Source of the DNA: Akebia trifoliata
Lineage: Eukaryota; Streptophyta; Magnoliopsida; Ranunculales; Lardizabalaceae
Assembly: GCA_017979445.1 (NCBI GenBank)
Contig: CM030714.1
Coordinates: 8,935,049-8,999,048 of the forward strand
Length of the DNA: 64,000 nt
Direction: 5' to 3'
Shown: one piece after another, positions 50,960 to 63,035 of the stretch
Numbering within the stretch: position 1 is the first letter of the stretch
Layout of the letters: every line of letters starts with the position of its first letter
Position numbers and translations under genes: made by a program
The notes under the pieces: model-generated
Seen by the model: only the letters and a program-made list of their open reading frames with translations
Told to the model about the DNA's origin: nothing
The model's database searches: none

Positions 50960-51527
50960 CGATCACAACACATTCTCGATTTCAATCTCTCCTTAAATTA
51001 TTGATATAATGATACTATAATCCTTAAATTTTATTTGAGGAAAAAAATTGATTTATCGGATATTATCATCTTTCCATGAAGATTGGGATTATCCTTATTT
51101 AGATTTAGAGAAAGATCAAAGTTAGATTTTGTAAATTTTCATAACAACTTGATATGATGGACATTTGGGAAAAATGACAAAAAGAAAGTACTTTAATTAT
51201 TGTAATTGTAGGAACAAAAAGTATCCCCTTTCTAGGGATTAGCAAAATTACTAAATCAAAGCAATTAGATCCGTTCTAATCTAATCCAACCCGTAATCCG
51301 ATTTGAAGACAGATCGATCTCTTTAGCCGATCCCCACTCTATTGTTTTCTTTAAGTGGTTCGACCACCATGGACGAAGTCTCATCATGATTCATCTAGGT
51401 GGTTTGGCCCCATGGCCGACCTTTCACAGTGGTACATCTAAGTAGTTCGGTCTCCCCCTAGGGAGTCGACACTTGTCTCAAAAACTTAAAGTGATTCGAC
51501 CAAATTCTGTGACCAGCAAGAGCTACT

Positions 51528-51830
51528 ACTGTTTCTTCTTCTTCTTCTTCTTCTCCTACTCCTACTCCTACTCAATAGTGGATGCTACTATTACTTCTTC
51601 TTCTCTTGCTCTTGTTCAGTAGTTGATGCTACTGCTTATTCTTCTTCTCCTGCTTAGTAGTTGATGCTAATGCTTCTTGTCCATCTCCTACTCATGTTCA
51701 AAAGTTGATGTTATTGTTGTTTCTCTTTTTCCCGCTCCTACTTAGTAGCTGATGCTATTGTTGCTGCTCTTTCTCCTGTTCTTAGTCAATAATTGATACT
51801 ACTACTATTATTAATCCTCGTCCTCTTCAC
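51528..51830. repeat. pyrimidine-rich degenerate minisatellite
   Basis: About five units of roughly 60 bp, each built of TCTTCTTCTCCTACTC-like tracts followed by AGTAGTTGATGCTACT. It begins with a CTT run at 51533. The units differ from one another, so expansion is old. No coding frame. Confidence 0.7.
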
Positions 51831-52227
51831 TTTTGGGAATTACTCTATGGAGGTTGATATACTAAGGGAATTTTTTGAATCTATCTGAGTGGCAACATAA
51901 CAAAATACTATAACTAATTACCATAAAGCTACCAAAGTAGAAAAAGTCATTACAACATGTTCTACCACCAAGGTAAAATACACATAGTGCTCAAAAGAGC
52001 ATTGGATTATACACAAACTAACAAATTCATCACCTAGTTAACTGGATTGTCAAATAAGGATTGAAAAAACTCTAATGGTGTATAGTCTTACTCTGTTATT
52101 TCTAATATCAAAAGGGATTGCAAATCAAGTATTAGATTATACACCAACTAACAGATCCATCACTTAGTTGATTTTAAACCAATTTCATACCTTTTTTTCC
52201 CACAACATGAAAAAAGCCTATGTTTGG

Positions 52228-53559
52228 TGATGAGTGGGTTTTATACCTGCGAATTAACCACTTTTAAATATAATATTTTGTTAATTTTAGAGTCTTTTAG
52301 TTGTTTTTATTTAAATTTAGTTTGTTTTATACTTTTTATATGATTCTATGTTTTTATTTGGTTTTTATGCTTATTTTGCAGTTTAGGAACAGTATGGAAT
52401 ATTAGGATATTTGTCGACATTTAGGAAATTTTTGACTCAAATTGGTTCACTCTTGGAAGAAAAAAAGTTAAGCATACAAGCTAAAAAGTCTTCAAGCCGC
52501 AGCTTGATAGAAAACGAGGCCGCGACGGAATTCAAGAATTGCATAATAGAAATATAAAAATACAAGCCGCGGCATGACATGTTTTGATGCCATGGCCTGT
52601 TTACGTTTCCAACATTACACGTTAGTTTTTGGGGCCGAATTAGAGACAGATTTTGGTACTCTTAAACCCTAATGACGCCATACTTATAAATAGAAACGAT
52701 TAAACATTATTTTGGGAGAGAAGTTCTAGGTTTTTCTTGGAGGCACAAGATCGAGAAGGAGGACGAGAGCTGGAGATTCGACTTTTTAGTTTTATTTTCC
52801 TGAACTTTATCACTTCTCTTGTTCTTTGTAATTTCTAAGAATGGTTGAATACTTTGGTGATTTTGTTTTCTTTTCAATGATGAACTAATTTCTATTCTAG
52901 GGTTATAATGGAACCCATTCATGATATTTGATTAGTTTTTTTTTTTCTATGATTCCATATGTGATTGTTTATTCTATCCAATGGTTAATACGATTTAATT
53001 AATTGGCCATTGATTGAATTGAATTAGTGAATCTTAATAATATCGACATAGTTATTTTGTATTCATGACCTAGATAGAATAACATATGCTAATTTGAGAT
53101 AGATATATACTCACGTTGCTGTGCGTCCGTTATGAGAGCTTATTCTTAATGAATTCTTCTTGATTTAATTCTCATAGACATATAGGGAGTTAGTTTAGAA
53201 GGGTATGTTTACATGACCATCGACAGAGGCTTGTAGAGAATTTAGTGCTCTTGGGTGACAATCACAGTGAATTAATTTATCATAGAAAAGGAAGGAGAAT
53301 TTAATCAAGTGGATTATTTGAGGGAAATTATAAACCTAGGTTTTATCACTCATTGATTTTAAATTGCAAATTTATTCTCTGCAATATTTTTCTTGTTTAT
53401 TTTTTAAATCCTATTTTTACTTTTGTTTGGATAAAGTTAGACTGAGATAAATTAGTAATTAGCAATAGATTGATATTCAGTCTCCGTGGGAACGATACTT
53501 TCTTATCACTTTATTACTTGTTTCGATACGTATACTTGCGTGCGCAAATTTAGACAACA
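52228..53559. mobile_element. solo LTR (probable Ty3/gypsy), 1332 bp
   Basis: Begins TGATGAGTGG and ends GACAACA (TG...CA). It is flanked by a 5-bp target duplication TTTGG at 52223-52227 and 53560-53564. The 3' part reads CTCCGTGGGAACGATACTT and ATTACTTGTTTCGATACG, typical of the end of some plant gypsy LTRs. No internal domain or second LTR is present. It splits a CACTA-like MITE. Confidence 0.88.
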
Positions 53560-53564
53560 TTTGG

Positions 53565-53815
53565 TAGCCCAAGTTTGTCAAATTTCATAAAATTCGACGG
53601 ACCAAAGTGTCGAATATTTCATTGTCAATTTTTTTTTCGCAGATCGAAACCATCAAATTAAAGGAGGATGAGAGAAATATAATGGCTCCAAGCCATCGAA
53701 TTGGGGAACATAAAATTTTGACGACCCGTAGCCATCAAAATTCGATTTCTAAAATTTGTGTGCTTTGGCCCATCGAATTTTCTTGTCCAAATTTTCAGTT
53801 TTCATGTGATGCCCA
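53565..53815. mobile_element. CACTA-like MITE, second copy, split by the solo LTR
   Basis: Reverse-orientation relative of 37611-37889 (AATTTCATAAAATTCGACGG, TGGCCCATCGAATTTTC). Its missing left end (CACAACATGAAAAAAGCC) lies at 52201-52227 on the other side of the solo LTR. Confidence 0.7.
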
Positions 53816-54422
53816 AGGGCAATTTCATCTTTGTATAGACAATAAATTCTTAGTTAATATTTTTACGAATGGGTTTTAATAATTCGTAGAAGAAGTAAGA
53901 TTAAGAGTACCCTAGTTTTGAACAAAATTGTGAAAGGTTATAGACAATCTTGCCCAAATATATAAGTTTTGTGCCATGTGCTCTTTCTATTTTGATTTGA
54001 AATTTATTTTTATTGTTATCATCACTTCTTGAATATATTTTTTATAAATAAAAAAAATGTAAATTTAGGGTTGTAGAATGTTCAATAAAATATTGATTGT
54101 CTAGAAATAAGGAGTTTGACCACTTCTATCATCACCCATCTTACCCATAAGGAGAGATTGAGGAAGATCTACATATAAATTTGAAGTAGAATTGTTTAGG
54201 TGGGGGTTGCTTCTAAAGGGCTATAGAACAGAACATACCAATCAAATTGAAAAAATAAATAATTTAAGCTGATAGAAAGACCACCTATCCTTTTATTCGA
54301 CTAAATGTTATAGAGAACGAAGGAGCATTACATTAGTAAATTTAATGTAATAGAGATTAGGTTGCTGATATGGATACATGGAAAGACAAGAAAAGGGTAA
54401 AAAATATACATAAAAAGCATTT

Positions 54423-54500
54423 GAAAATGTAAGAATAACTCCAATACATGATAAATTAGGAAGAAATCGATTAAGATGGTTTGGACATATTCAACGAAGG
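54423..54500 (+). pseudogene. LINE reverse-transcriptase C-terminal fragment
   Basis: 26 codons read ENVRITPIHDKLGRN then RLRWFGHIQRR, the conserved block at the end of plant LINE RT domains. The matching places in copies A (39370-39420) and B (45455-45505) are more decayed. Confidence 0.75.
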
Positions 54501-54622
54501 TCGACTTTGACACTAATTAAAATAAACATTTAAGTTAAAAGTCAATTAAGATTATTTGAATGTTTTTAATGAAGGTGACTACTGCTTTAATTAAAATAAA
54601 CGTTCAAGTTGGAAATCGATTA

Positions 54623-54846
54623 GAGTCGTGGTAATCTAAGTTACCCACATGGCATACTCAATCGATACCCCTAATGTGACATGTTCGGGAATCGTAGATT
54701 TGTGCTCCTCGGGATACAAAATTGCACCTTTTTATGGGGAAGTGCAGTTTTGTATGTCAAGGAGTACAAATCTATTGTTCCCGAACATGTCACATCAAGG
54801 GTATCGATTGAGTATGCCATGTGGGTAAGTCAGATTATCATGATTC
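54623..54846. mobile_element. hairpin MITE, TCGTGATAATCTGAC family, copy 2
   Basis: It starts GAGTCGTGGTAATC and ends GATTATCATGATTC. The arms are long and nearly perfect (CATGTTCGGGAATCGTAGAT against ...TTCCCGAACATG). It lies in intergenic copy C, upstream of OMT3. Confidence 0.8.
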
Positions 54847-55572
54847 AATCAATTAAGATGGTTTTGATATATTCAATGAAGACTGATGATTACTATCTTA
54901 ATTAGAATAAACATTTAAGTTAGAAATAGATTAAGATGGTTTGAATAAAAATTGTGAATGGAGATAGTAAGCGAAAATATGAATTTATGCCTTTCAATAA
55001 CAAAATAGTACTTGACTTGTAGAATGGATTTGAGGAGCAAATTTCATTTAACAATCTTAAATCTTAGGGATAAGGCTTTGTTGTCGTACAAAAATTCCAC
55101 AATTTGGGAGGGGATGACTTAATCACACCCATGCCCATGTCCTTTCTCTTGATTGTAGTAGTGAAAAGTTTGTATTCATCTTATATAAATACAAATTTTG
55201 TAACTCACAATCTCACATAGAACCGTATTGTGATATTTAATAAAATGTGATTAAGAAAAAAGAGAGATTTTAATTGTTACTTTGACATACCTCTTAGGAT
55301 TTTTCAAACAATTTTTGAAGTTTGTTTCTCCAGCAGATATCGAGCTGAAATGTAAGAAATTATATACAATTCCTAGAGATTAGTGCTATTCTAATTTAGG
55401 AATTAGTACAATTTTTAAAAGCTATATCCGTTATCTAGGAGGAGTTGACTGATGTATGCTTATGTTGTCCTAACTTCTAACTCCTTCCTTTATTATTATA
55501 AGACAACTTGTGTTGTCTTAATTATTATTATTATTCTGTACTCCACGCTGTACAGCATATAAATAGTTTAAA

Positions 55573-55770
55573 GAGTCGTGATAACCTGACTACACTCAAT
55601 CGAATCTCCTGACGTGACAAGTTTGAGAATCGTACATCTACATGCCTCGGGATACTCATTTTTATGAGAAATGCAGTTTTATATCTCGAGATGGACAGAT
55701 TTACGATTCTCAAACTTGTCACAACAAGAGAGTCGATTGAGTGTGTCTCACGGGATAGTCAGATTATAAC
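55573..55770. mobile_element. hairpin MITE, TCGTGATAATCTGAC family, copy 3
   Basis: It starts GAGTCGTGATAACCTGAC and ends GATAGTCAGATTATAAC. The arms include ACAAGTTTGAGAATCGTA and its complement. Confidence 0.8.
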
Positions 55771-56547
55771 TAATCTAATTTAAAACATGGCATCTAGATA
55801 TCAGGTTGTTGTCAATACAGTCTCTCATTACTCTAAAGTGCTACATTATTATTACTATTATTGAAGGAATTTATTATCAAATAATTTAATAATACATGGC
55901 ATAAGCTGTGCTTAATAATGTAATAATTTATTGGATGATTGGATTTGGTGAATATTAGAGATACTCTTGTATTTTAAAATTGATAGCAAGCCTCCCTCGA
56001 GCTTAATTTTCTTAATAGACTAATGGAAAAAAGATCCAAATGCATTTAGTCTTCAACTTCTAGTAAAAAGATTCTCATTTTTTTTCTCAGAATCAATCAT
56101 CTTCAACAGTTAGAGCATAATTTTTTAATCTATTCCATCTTATCTTCAATTCATTGTTTTTAATCCAAAATTAATTATTTACCGAAAATCTAGAATTTTC
56201 TGTCTTAAATCTCATTGTTTTGTACTTCCTTAGAAAATCTATTTGGTTTTTCTTCCCGAAACCTACCATCTTCAAGTTTAATATATTTAACCTTAGTGTC
56301 AATCCAATTTTTTCACCTTGCGTTCTGTATAAAAATCCTTAGAATTTTCTATCCATTATTTTATCGTTTTATAATTTCTCAAAAATCATATATTTGAGGT
56401 TTTAAGGTTGAAGATTTGAAGTAGATAGAATCTTAAGATTGAAGATAAAGGTTAAGATTTTTATCTAACAAGATTGAAGATGAGTGATTTTAACCAAAAG
56501 AGGAGGTGGGGCATATTTTTCTTTTTAAATTTTTTATGGGTAGGTAG

Positions 56548-56949
56548 TATAAGGGAAGATCACACAAATCAAGCAAAGGACAATAAATCAGACAAATAGT
56601 TGAAAATCATGCTTGTACAGCTAATAAATCACAGCACATTAATTCTCTGAAACAGTCAACTTTGTACAACCTTACTCTTAGCTAGTTTCCTAGAATAGAG
56701 TTGAGCACATTAATTCTTTGAAACAGTCAACTTTGTACAACCTTACTCTTAGCTAGTTTCCTAGAATAGAGTTGAGCACATTAATTCTTTGAAACAGTCA
56801 ACTTTGTATAGCCTTACTCTTAGCTAGTTTCCTAGAATAGAGTTTGTAATTCCTGTATTTAAATGCACATGATTACCATGTAAAAGTAAATAAGAAGAGT
56901 TTTGTCATTTTACTCTAGAACAAAGATATTGTTCTTATTCAATTCTCAT
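56548..56949. mobile_element. 402-bp insertion in the OMT3 upstream region
   Basis: TAGGTAG stands on both sides (56541-56547 and 56950-56956). The OMT2 upstream region has the sequence uninterrupted (GGGTAGGTAG|GGCATGTG near 47036). The right half (TGTAATTCCTGTATTTAAAT ... TTCTTATTCAATTCTCAT) resembles the end of a small LTR. The ends are not a clean TG...CA, so the class is uncertain. It contains the 71-bp minisatellite. Confidence 0.75.
56634..56843. repeat. minisatellite, three 71-bp units
   Basis: Units start GCACATTAATTCT at 56634, 56705 and 56776 and end CTAGAATAGAGTT. The units are almost identical, so the expansion is recent. It lies about 450-660 bp upstream of OMT3. Confidence 0.95.
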
Positions 56950-57231
56950 TAGGTAGGACGTGTATAACTCATCCTAATTTATTACATAAAGAAAATTTCT
57001 CTCTATAAAATAAAAAGTCGGGCTGGAGATTTGATAAAAAGCATCTATGATTTCCATACGCTTTCATATCAAGAAGTGCCGCATGAGGTTCCAGCGTGAG
57101 GTCAGTCCAGCATTTTTCTAAAATAAATGTACATTTCTCTAAGTCATCCAACTGTTTTTTTTAAATTAGTGTCCAACCTCGTGGTGCTATAGAAAAAGCG
57201 GTCTACACTAATGAATTTCTTCTTGAAATCC

Positions 57232-57239
57232 TTTATAAT
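57232..57239 (+). promoter_or_regulatory. TATA-like box of OMT3
   Basis: CTTTATAATC about 58 bp before the ATG, aligned with the OMT2 TATA box. Missing from OMT4. Confidence 0.6.
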
Positions 57240-57293
57240 CTCATTAATTGTAGCGTAATTTTTTCTACCTTAATACTTTGCTCCATCAAACAA

Positions 57294-59355
57294 ATGGATT
57301 CAAACGAAAATCAACTCAAAGCCATAGATGAAGAAGAAGATTGCATGTTTGCCATGCAATTGGCTAGCGCTTCAGTCCTGCCCATGGTCATGCAAGCAGC
57401 TATTGAGCTCGATGTGTTAGAAATCATAGCAAGAGCTGGTCCATCAGCACAAATCTCTCCCACACAGATAGCCTCTCAGCTTCCCACTCAGAATCCAGAG
57501 GCACCTATCATGCTTGATCGTATCCTACGCCTTCTCGCTAGCTACTCCGTGCTAACGTGCTCCATTGTCACACATGAGAGTGGCCATGTTGAAAGGCTAT
57601 ACGGGTTGGCACCTGTGTGTAAATACTTTGTTCGAAACGAAGATGGAGTCTCCATTTCTACTCTGATGAACTTGATCCAAGACAAAGCCTACTTGACTAG
57701 CTGGTCGGTAAAAACTTAATTATATTACTAGAATATTTATTCCATATTAGATATGGTGCTCGACATGGAGACTCTATTTTAATGTACATTTTCATGATCT
57801 TTTGATCATGGTGGTATCCAATTCCATAAGACAACACTCTCTTCTTTCTAACATCACCGACTATTTCTTCATTTTAATGTCCAATTAATTATAGGTACCA
57901 CCTGAAAGATTCAATTCTTGATGGAGGGATTCCATTTAACAAGGCACATGGGGTGCATACGTTCGAGTACCCTGGCATAGACCCAAGGTTCAACGATGTC
58001 TTCAATAGAGCAATGTTCGATCACACCACCATAATCATGAAGAAAATTCTTGAGATATACAAAGGGTTTGAGGACCTCGATGAAGTGGTCGACGTGGGCG
58101 GTGGGGTCGGAACCACAATTAGCATCATCACATCGAAGTATCCTACAATTAAGGGCATTAACTTTGATTTGCCTCATGTAATAGAGCACGCGTCATCATA
58201 TCTTGGTATGATTCAAACACTATTCATGCAAAGATCAATTTTTTTTTTAATTTATGTATTTCAAAATTGGGAAACCTAAACTCGAAATCAACCAAACTCG
58301 AGCTGGATCTGAGTATATCCATATCTACATCCATTTTTTATTTAGATCTGTATCCGAATCCAATTCAGATCCTATAAATTGAAACCATATTTGAACCTTT
58401 CTACCCAACCAAATTACTTGATCCGAGTCAGTTGGGTCAGATAATTTCAGACCATTCAACATTTTTTTACTATATTTCTTTTTTTATTGATATATTATTC
58501 TATTTTACTATTATAATTCTTTTATTTTTTAAGTATTCATGTTATATTAAGGTAGTAGAAAAAAATATATTGAAAAGCATAATTAAAATTATAATTTTCA
58601 AAGCAATATATCTTTCAGATCTAGCAAAATTAAATATAGGGATCGATCCGTATCCGATCCGGATACAACTCCGATCAAAGGACATCAACCCATATTCGAC
58701 CCATATTTTTTATCTGGTCTACTCCAAGGGTCCAAACCTATTAAATTCGAATTCAGATCACTTGGATTTAGCATAAATCCGACCCATTTTATGCATTATG
58801 CCCAACACAATGATTCAATCTATTAATCTATTTACTTCTTTTGTGTAGTTTGAGTATATGTTTGAAGAATAAAAATACATGTTACTTGCAGGCGTGGAAC
58901 ATGTCAGAGGAGATATGTTTGCAAGTGTTCCAAAAGGAGAAGCCATTTTCATGAAGGTGAGTTAGGATATTTATCAATATCACTAGATATTCAAACAATC
59001 ATTTTGTTAGTTTTTTCTTGACTACTAATGACTTTATAAATTAAACTTGTAGTGTATACTTCATGATTGGAGCGACGAACACTGCTTGACGTTGTTGAAG
59101 AATTGTTATAAAGCGGTACCTGATAATGGAAAGGTGATTGTCGTGGAGGGGATACATCCTGTGGCCCCCGAGACCAACGCTGCTGCAAAAGGCCTATGTC
59201 AAATGGATCTTATCATGCTCGCACAAACCCCCGGAGGAAAGGAAAGGACGGAGAAAGAGTTTGAGGCCTTGGCAAAGGGAGCTGGATTTGTCGGTATCAA
59301 GAAAGTTTGTTGTGTTTTTAACTATTGGGTCATGGAGTTCTATAAAACGATATGA
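57294..59355 (+). CDS. COMT-family O-methyltransferase OMT3 (unusual core substitutions)
   Basis: Same family and architecture as OMT2. Exons 57294-57703, 57895-58205, 58892-58956 and 59053-59355 give 362 residues, uninterrupted. SAM motif [10 protein letters not shown], catalytic HDWSDEH and both Glu are present. Pocket changes follow OMT2 (130 L, 131 I, 324 T) but position 166 is Pro and 176 stays Phe. Two changes are specific to this copy: VEHVRGDMF, with Arg for the first Gly of the conserved GGDMF SAM loop, and MKCILHDW, with Cys for the Trp before the catalytic His; SYPG has become SYLG. Intron positions and phases equal those of OMT1-2. Activity may be reduced or altered. Confidence 0.9.
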
Positions 59356-59765
59356 AACTAATTGCTCGTGGGGTTCGACTCAAATCTGAATAAATGATCA
59401 AATTGTATTACTTTACTTTTCCTTAATGATAATCAAAAGAATGACTCCTACATGGACTCTATGGGATGCCATGTGTCAAAGTTTCACTTCCAATCTCAAA
59501 TGTTAATCAGACTTAATTTGATGGGTTGTAGTTTGATCCCATAACCTATTAAGGTACTACGATTCAATGTTCGTTGGTAGGCAAATATGAAGCAATGACA
59601 TTAAAAGCATAGTTCGTCCTACTGTTGTCTTATAAAGGAAATTTTGCCAAAAATGGATCAATGATCTTTATACCAATGGAAACAAGACCCAAAAAAGGCA
59701 ATTGCAAATCATGAGGCATCTACATCAAGAGGCATGTCAATCACTGCTCAAAACATTAGTAACAG

Positions 59766-59915
59766 GAATCGTGATAGTCTGACACTCTTTTTTGCATTTT
59801 CCCTTCACAGAGCCGTAAATTAATTGCCTTCGGGATACAAAAAACGTATATTTTTGGTTTTGTATGGTTCTGTGAAGGGAGCGTACAAAAAAAGAACGTC
59901 AGATTATCACGAGTC
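59766..59915. mobile_element. hairpin MITE, TCGTGATAATCTGAC family, copy 4
   Basis: It starts AATCGTGATAGTCTGAC and ends GTCAGATTATCACGAG. The inner arms CCCTTCACAGAGCC / GGTTCTGTGAAGGG are nearly perfect. It lies downstream of OMT3. Confidence 0.75.
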
Positions 59916-61653
59916 CAAATACACATACACACATAGAGTCGGGATCCGATGACTCGTAAAAAATGACCAACTGTTAAAACACAATCAGTACTATTGGGAT
60001 AGATATTGATCATTGGATTTCGTGTTCTTCTAAGAATCAATGAAGGACCACCTATCTTTATGGACCACATGTCCATGAGGGACCAAAAAACCTTATTGGG
60101 TGACACATGGATCTCGAGCACAAAATTTTAAGAATTCAGAAAAAACGAATAATTTTTTTTTCTCCATTGATTTGGATTTTAAATTTTAGATTTGGAAATT
60201 CACTGACATTTCATTTTCAATGACTTTGATTAGGTGAAGAAAAATTTATTTTCTTTTGAATTTTTTGTTTTAAAAAAGCAGAAATTACTTAAAAAACCTT
60301 GATAGAGGGATTTCTTTCTAATTAATCTCGGAGTTTTGTGCAATAGCTTAATAGGTCATTTAGTAAACTCTTTCTTTCTTAATGACCCCTCATTATTGGT
60401 GAACTCATTGGTTTTTTATTTATTATTGAGTTCACCACTTTTTATTTATTATAGAACTCTACGCTTGGAGAGTCCTTTTCTTGGTATGTCTACCAATCAT
60501 ATATATATATATATATATATATAGTACAATAGAATGCACATGTGACAGGCATGTTGTCTCCTAAAGACTTTCTTAATAATGAGTTGTTTAAAATATAAAT
60601 TTTTTATTTCTTAATAATGAGACCTTTTTTTAAAATATAAATAATAAAAAATTTATTGAAAATAATATATAAAATAAATATTTTATTCTTGTATATATAA
60701 TAATTGGAATGAAAAATCTGTTTGCTAATGGTGATTTACAATTTTTGGTAAATATTTGAGATACCCATATTTCCAAATAGATGATACTCCTTGACCTAGG
60801 TTTACTCCAAAAATAAGTGTCTCGTATTCAACCTCTAACAAGAGCCTTTGACTTTTCTCCCTCGGAACCCATCATCTTCAATATTTACGGTATATTTAGA
60901 GTTTCATCTCCAATCTTCAAATTATGAGAGCAAGATTGGATTTTTGAGAAGTAAAAGACAGTAGAATTTTGGGTGTACAAAAATAATGATTTTTCTAAAA
61001 GAAATTGATGACAAAGTTGAAGATAATGAATTGAAAAAGAGATTGAATAAATTAATTAAAATAATTTACTAATGGCGGATTGAAGTTGAGATTGAATAAT
61101 TTAAAATAATTTATCCAATAAATTAAAAAACTTAAGATGACTCACTTTTGGGTGAAAATGATCAGAACTTCCGACTCGAGGTTGAAGACGAGGTCATTTA
61201 GGTTATCAAAGGAATTTAAGTCTGGCACATAATGAGTTTGAAACAAAAGATTATCTCAAATGCTCATCAAACCAATCACCCTTTTCTAAAGATATTATTA
61301 GAAATTTTTAATTTTTAATTTTTTGAAAAATAAATAGAATGAATATCATTGTAAGATATGGACCTCTTACCACTCCATAAAAAAAAAAAAAAAAAAGAGC
61401 TATCATTCTCTTGAAATGACAAGTCCACATTGAAAAAGCACAGCCCTTGACGTCCCCTTAACATATTATTCTCAATTGGCTAATGATGTTATTTCTAGGA
61501 TTTTTCTAACCTCAAGTTAGGTTTGAACCACCACTAAAGAAGAGTGATTCCTGACGATGTATATTTTGTTAATCAAACAAATATCTTTCGACAAATTTGG
61601 AGGCTCAAAATCAATTGGCAATGAGTGAGAGGCCCAAAAGCTTATAAGGAGAA

Positions 61654-61885
61654 TAATCATGATTATTTGACTGTCCCACGTCATAAACTCAATAGACTAA
61701 TCTGACATGATAAGTTTGGGAAACGTAGATCTGCACTACTTAGAATACACAGCTACACTTCCCCATAAAAAGTGTATCTCAAGGGAACTGTATATCCCAA
61801 GGAGCACAGATTTATAATCCCCGAACTTGTCACATCAGGTGGTCAATTGAGTACGTCACGTGGGATAGTCAGATTATCACGACTT
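61654..61885. mobile_element. hairpin MITE, TCGTGATAATCTGAC family, copy 5
   Basis: It starts AATCATGATTATTTGACTG and ends GATAGTCAGATTATCACGAC. The arms contain ACAAGTTCGGG-type motifs as in copies 2 and 3. Confidence 0.75.
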
Positions 61886-62491
61886 TAAGAGAAAAGAGAC
61901 TAGGCAATAAGTGTCCGATGTGGATCAAACTCAACATCTTCCACTCCTAATTTTTATTAAAAATTAGTATATTTGAAAGAAGATTTTTTTTTATAAAAAA
62001 AAGAGAAGACACTTGAAATGATAGTCTTTCCTATTATAATGAGAGAAGGAGAAGTAGGGGATTAGTAACGCCAAAATTTTCTTTCAAAAATGTTCTTATA
62101 TTACATTTAAATTTACTAATTATTATGGTCCTTTGATTAAAATAATAGAATTGCATATCAACAACTGCCATACCTTGTTATATAATTTTGCTAAATTTAC
62201 AAAAATACTCTATTATGAGGTCAGGGTTTGATGCAAAACTAATTTACTAAAATTAAAAAAAAAAAATCCTTTTAATCTTTAATATTATAATGAGATAAAA
62301 GATAGATGTAAATTCAAAATCGGCTTAAAATTATCTTGTATATTTAAAAATGTTAATATTACATAAATCTTAAGTTTTTGTTATTTATATAAGAAAATAA
62401 AATAGTGAATCCTACTCGAATTATAGTTGTAGGGTATAAATGTGTCATTTGAGCTACAATGGAATGGGTTCACACTATCCCACTTGAACTT

Positions 62492-62656
62492 TAGAATAAT
62501 GATAAATGCACATGGTTTTTGGTATGAGATTGAGGCTTGGCACAGAATCACGAATCTTTTTCTTCGGGATAGAAAAAGATATATGGTTCTATGCCCTTGC
62601 CACGTCAGCCGCGTATCTATTACTTACCAAAAACTGTGTGTATTCATTATGACTCT
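62492..62656. mobile_element. hairpin repeat upstream of OMT4
   Basis: The outer arms are AATGATAAATGCACATGG and TGTGTGTATTCATTATGA. The inner arms GGCACAGAATCACGAATC / ATATGGTTCTATGCC carry the family motif. Confidence 0.6.
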
Positions 62657-62982
62657 AAATTTTATTGTCTTTCATCTCTCCCCATCCACTAATTTTTAAT
62701 AATATCCTTAGAATTTTACTCTCTGTTACTCTTTTTTCAATAATACTCTTATAATTTTACTATTTTTCTTTTTTTAATTCTAAATAAATAAATTCTAATT
62801 CATAAAATGATAATAAAACATACCCATTTTGATATAAATAAAAATCAAAATGATTATATTACAATTTTTTTTATAAACATAGAAATTTTGGCAAAGTGCC
62901 TATTTTTTCTTTATTTTTTATTAGATGATATTTGATTAATAATAAAATGACGCACTAAATCCTACGTAGTGGTTGAGATGGC

Positions 62983-63035
62983 AGTGCACAGAACCATAGA
63001 TCTACACTAAAAAAAAGATCTACGGTTCTGTACAC
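62983..63035. repeat. short inverted repeat upstream of OMT4
   Basis: GTGCACAGAACCATAGATCT and AGATCTACGGTTCTGTACAC form a near-perfect 20-bp stem with a small A-rich loop. It is a minimal copy of the AGAACCATAGAT hairpin family. Confidence 0.7.

Larger units (their letters stand above)
53815..56125. repeat. intergenic repeat unit, copy C (upstream of OMT3)
   Basis: Third copy of the A/B unit with the same order of landmarks. It holds two extra hairpin MITEs (54623, 55573). An in-frame LINE RT remnant is at 54423-54500. Confidence 0.75.
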
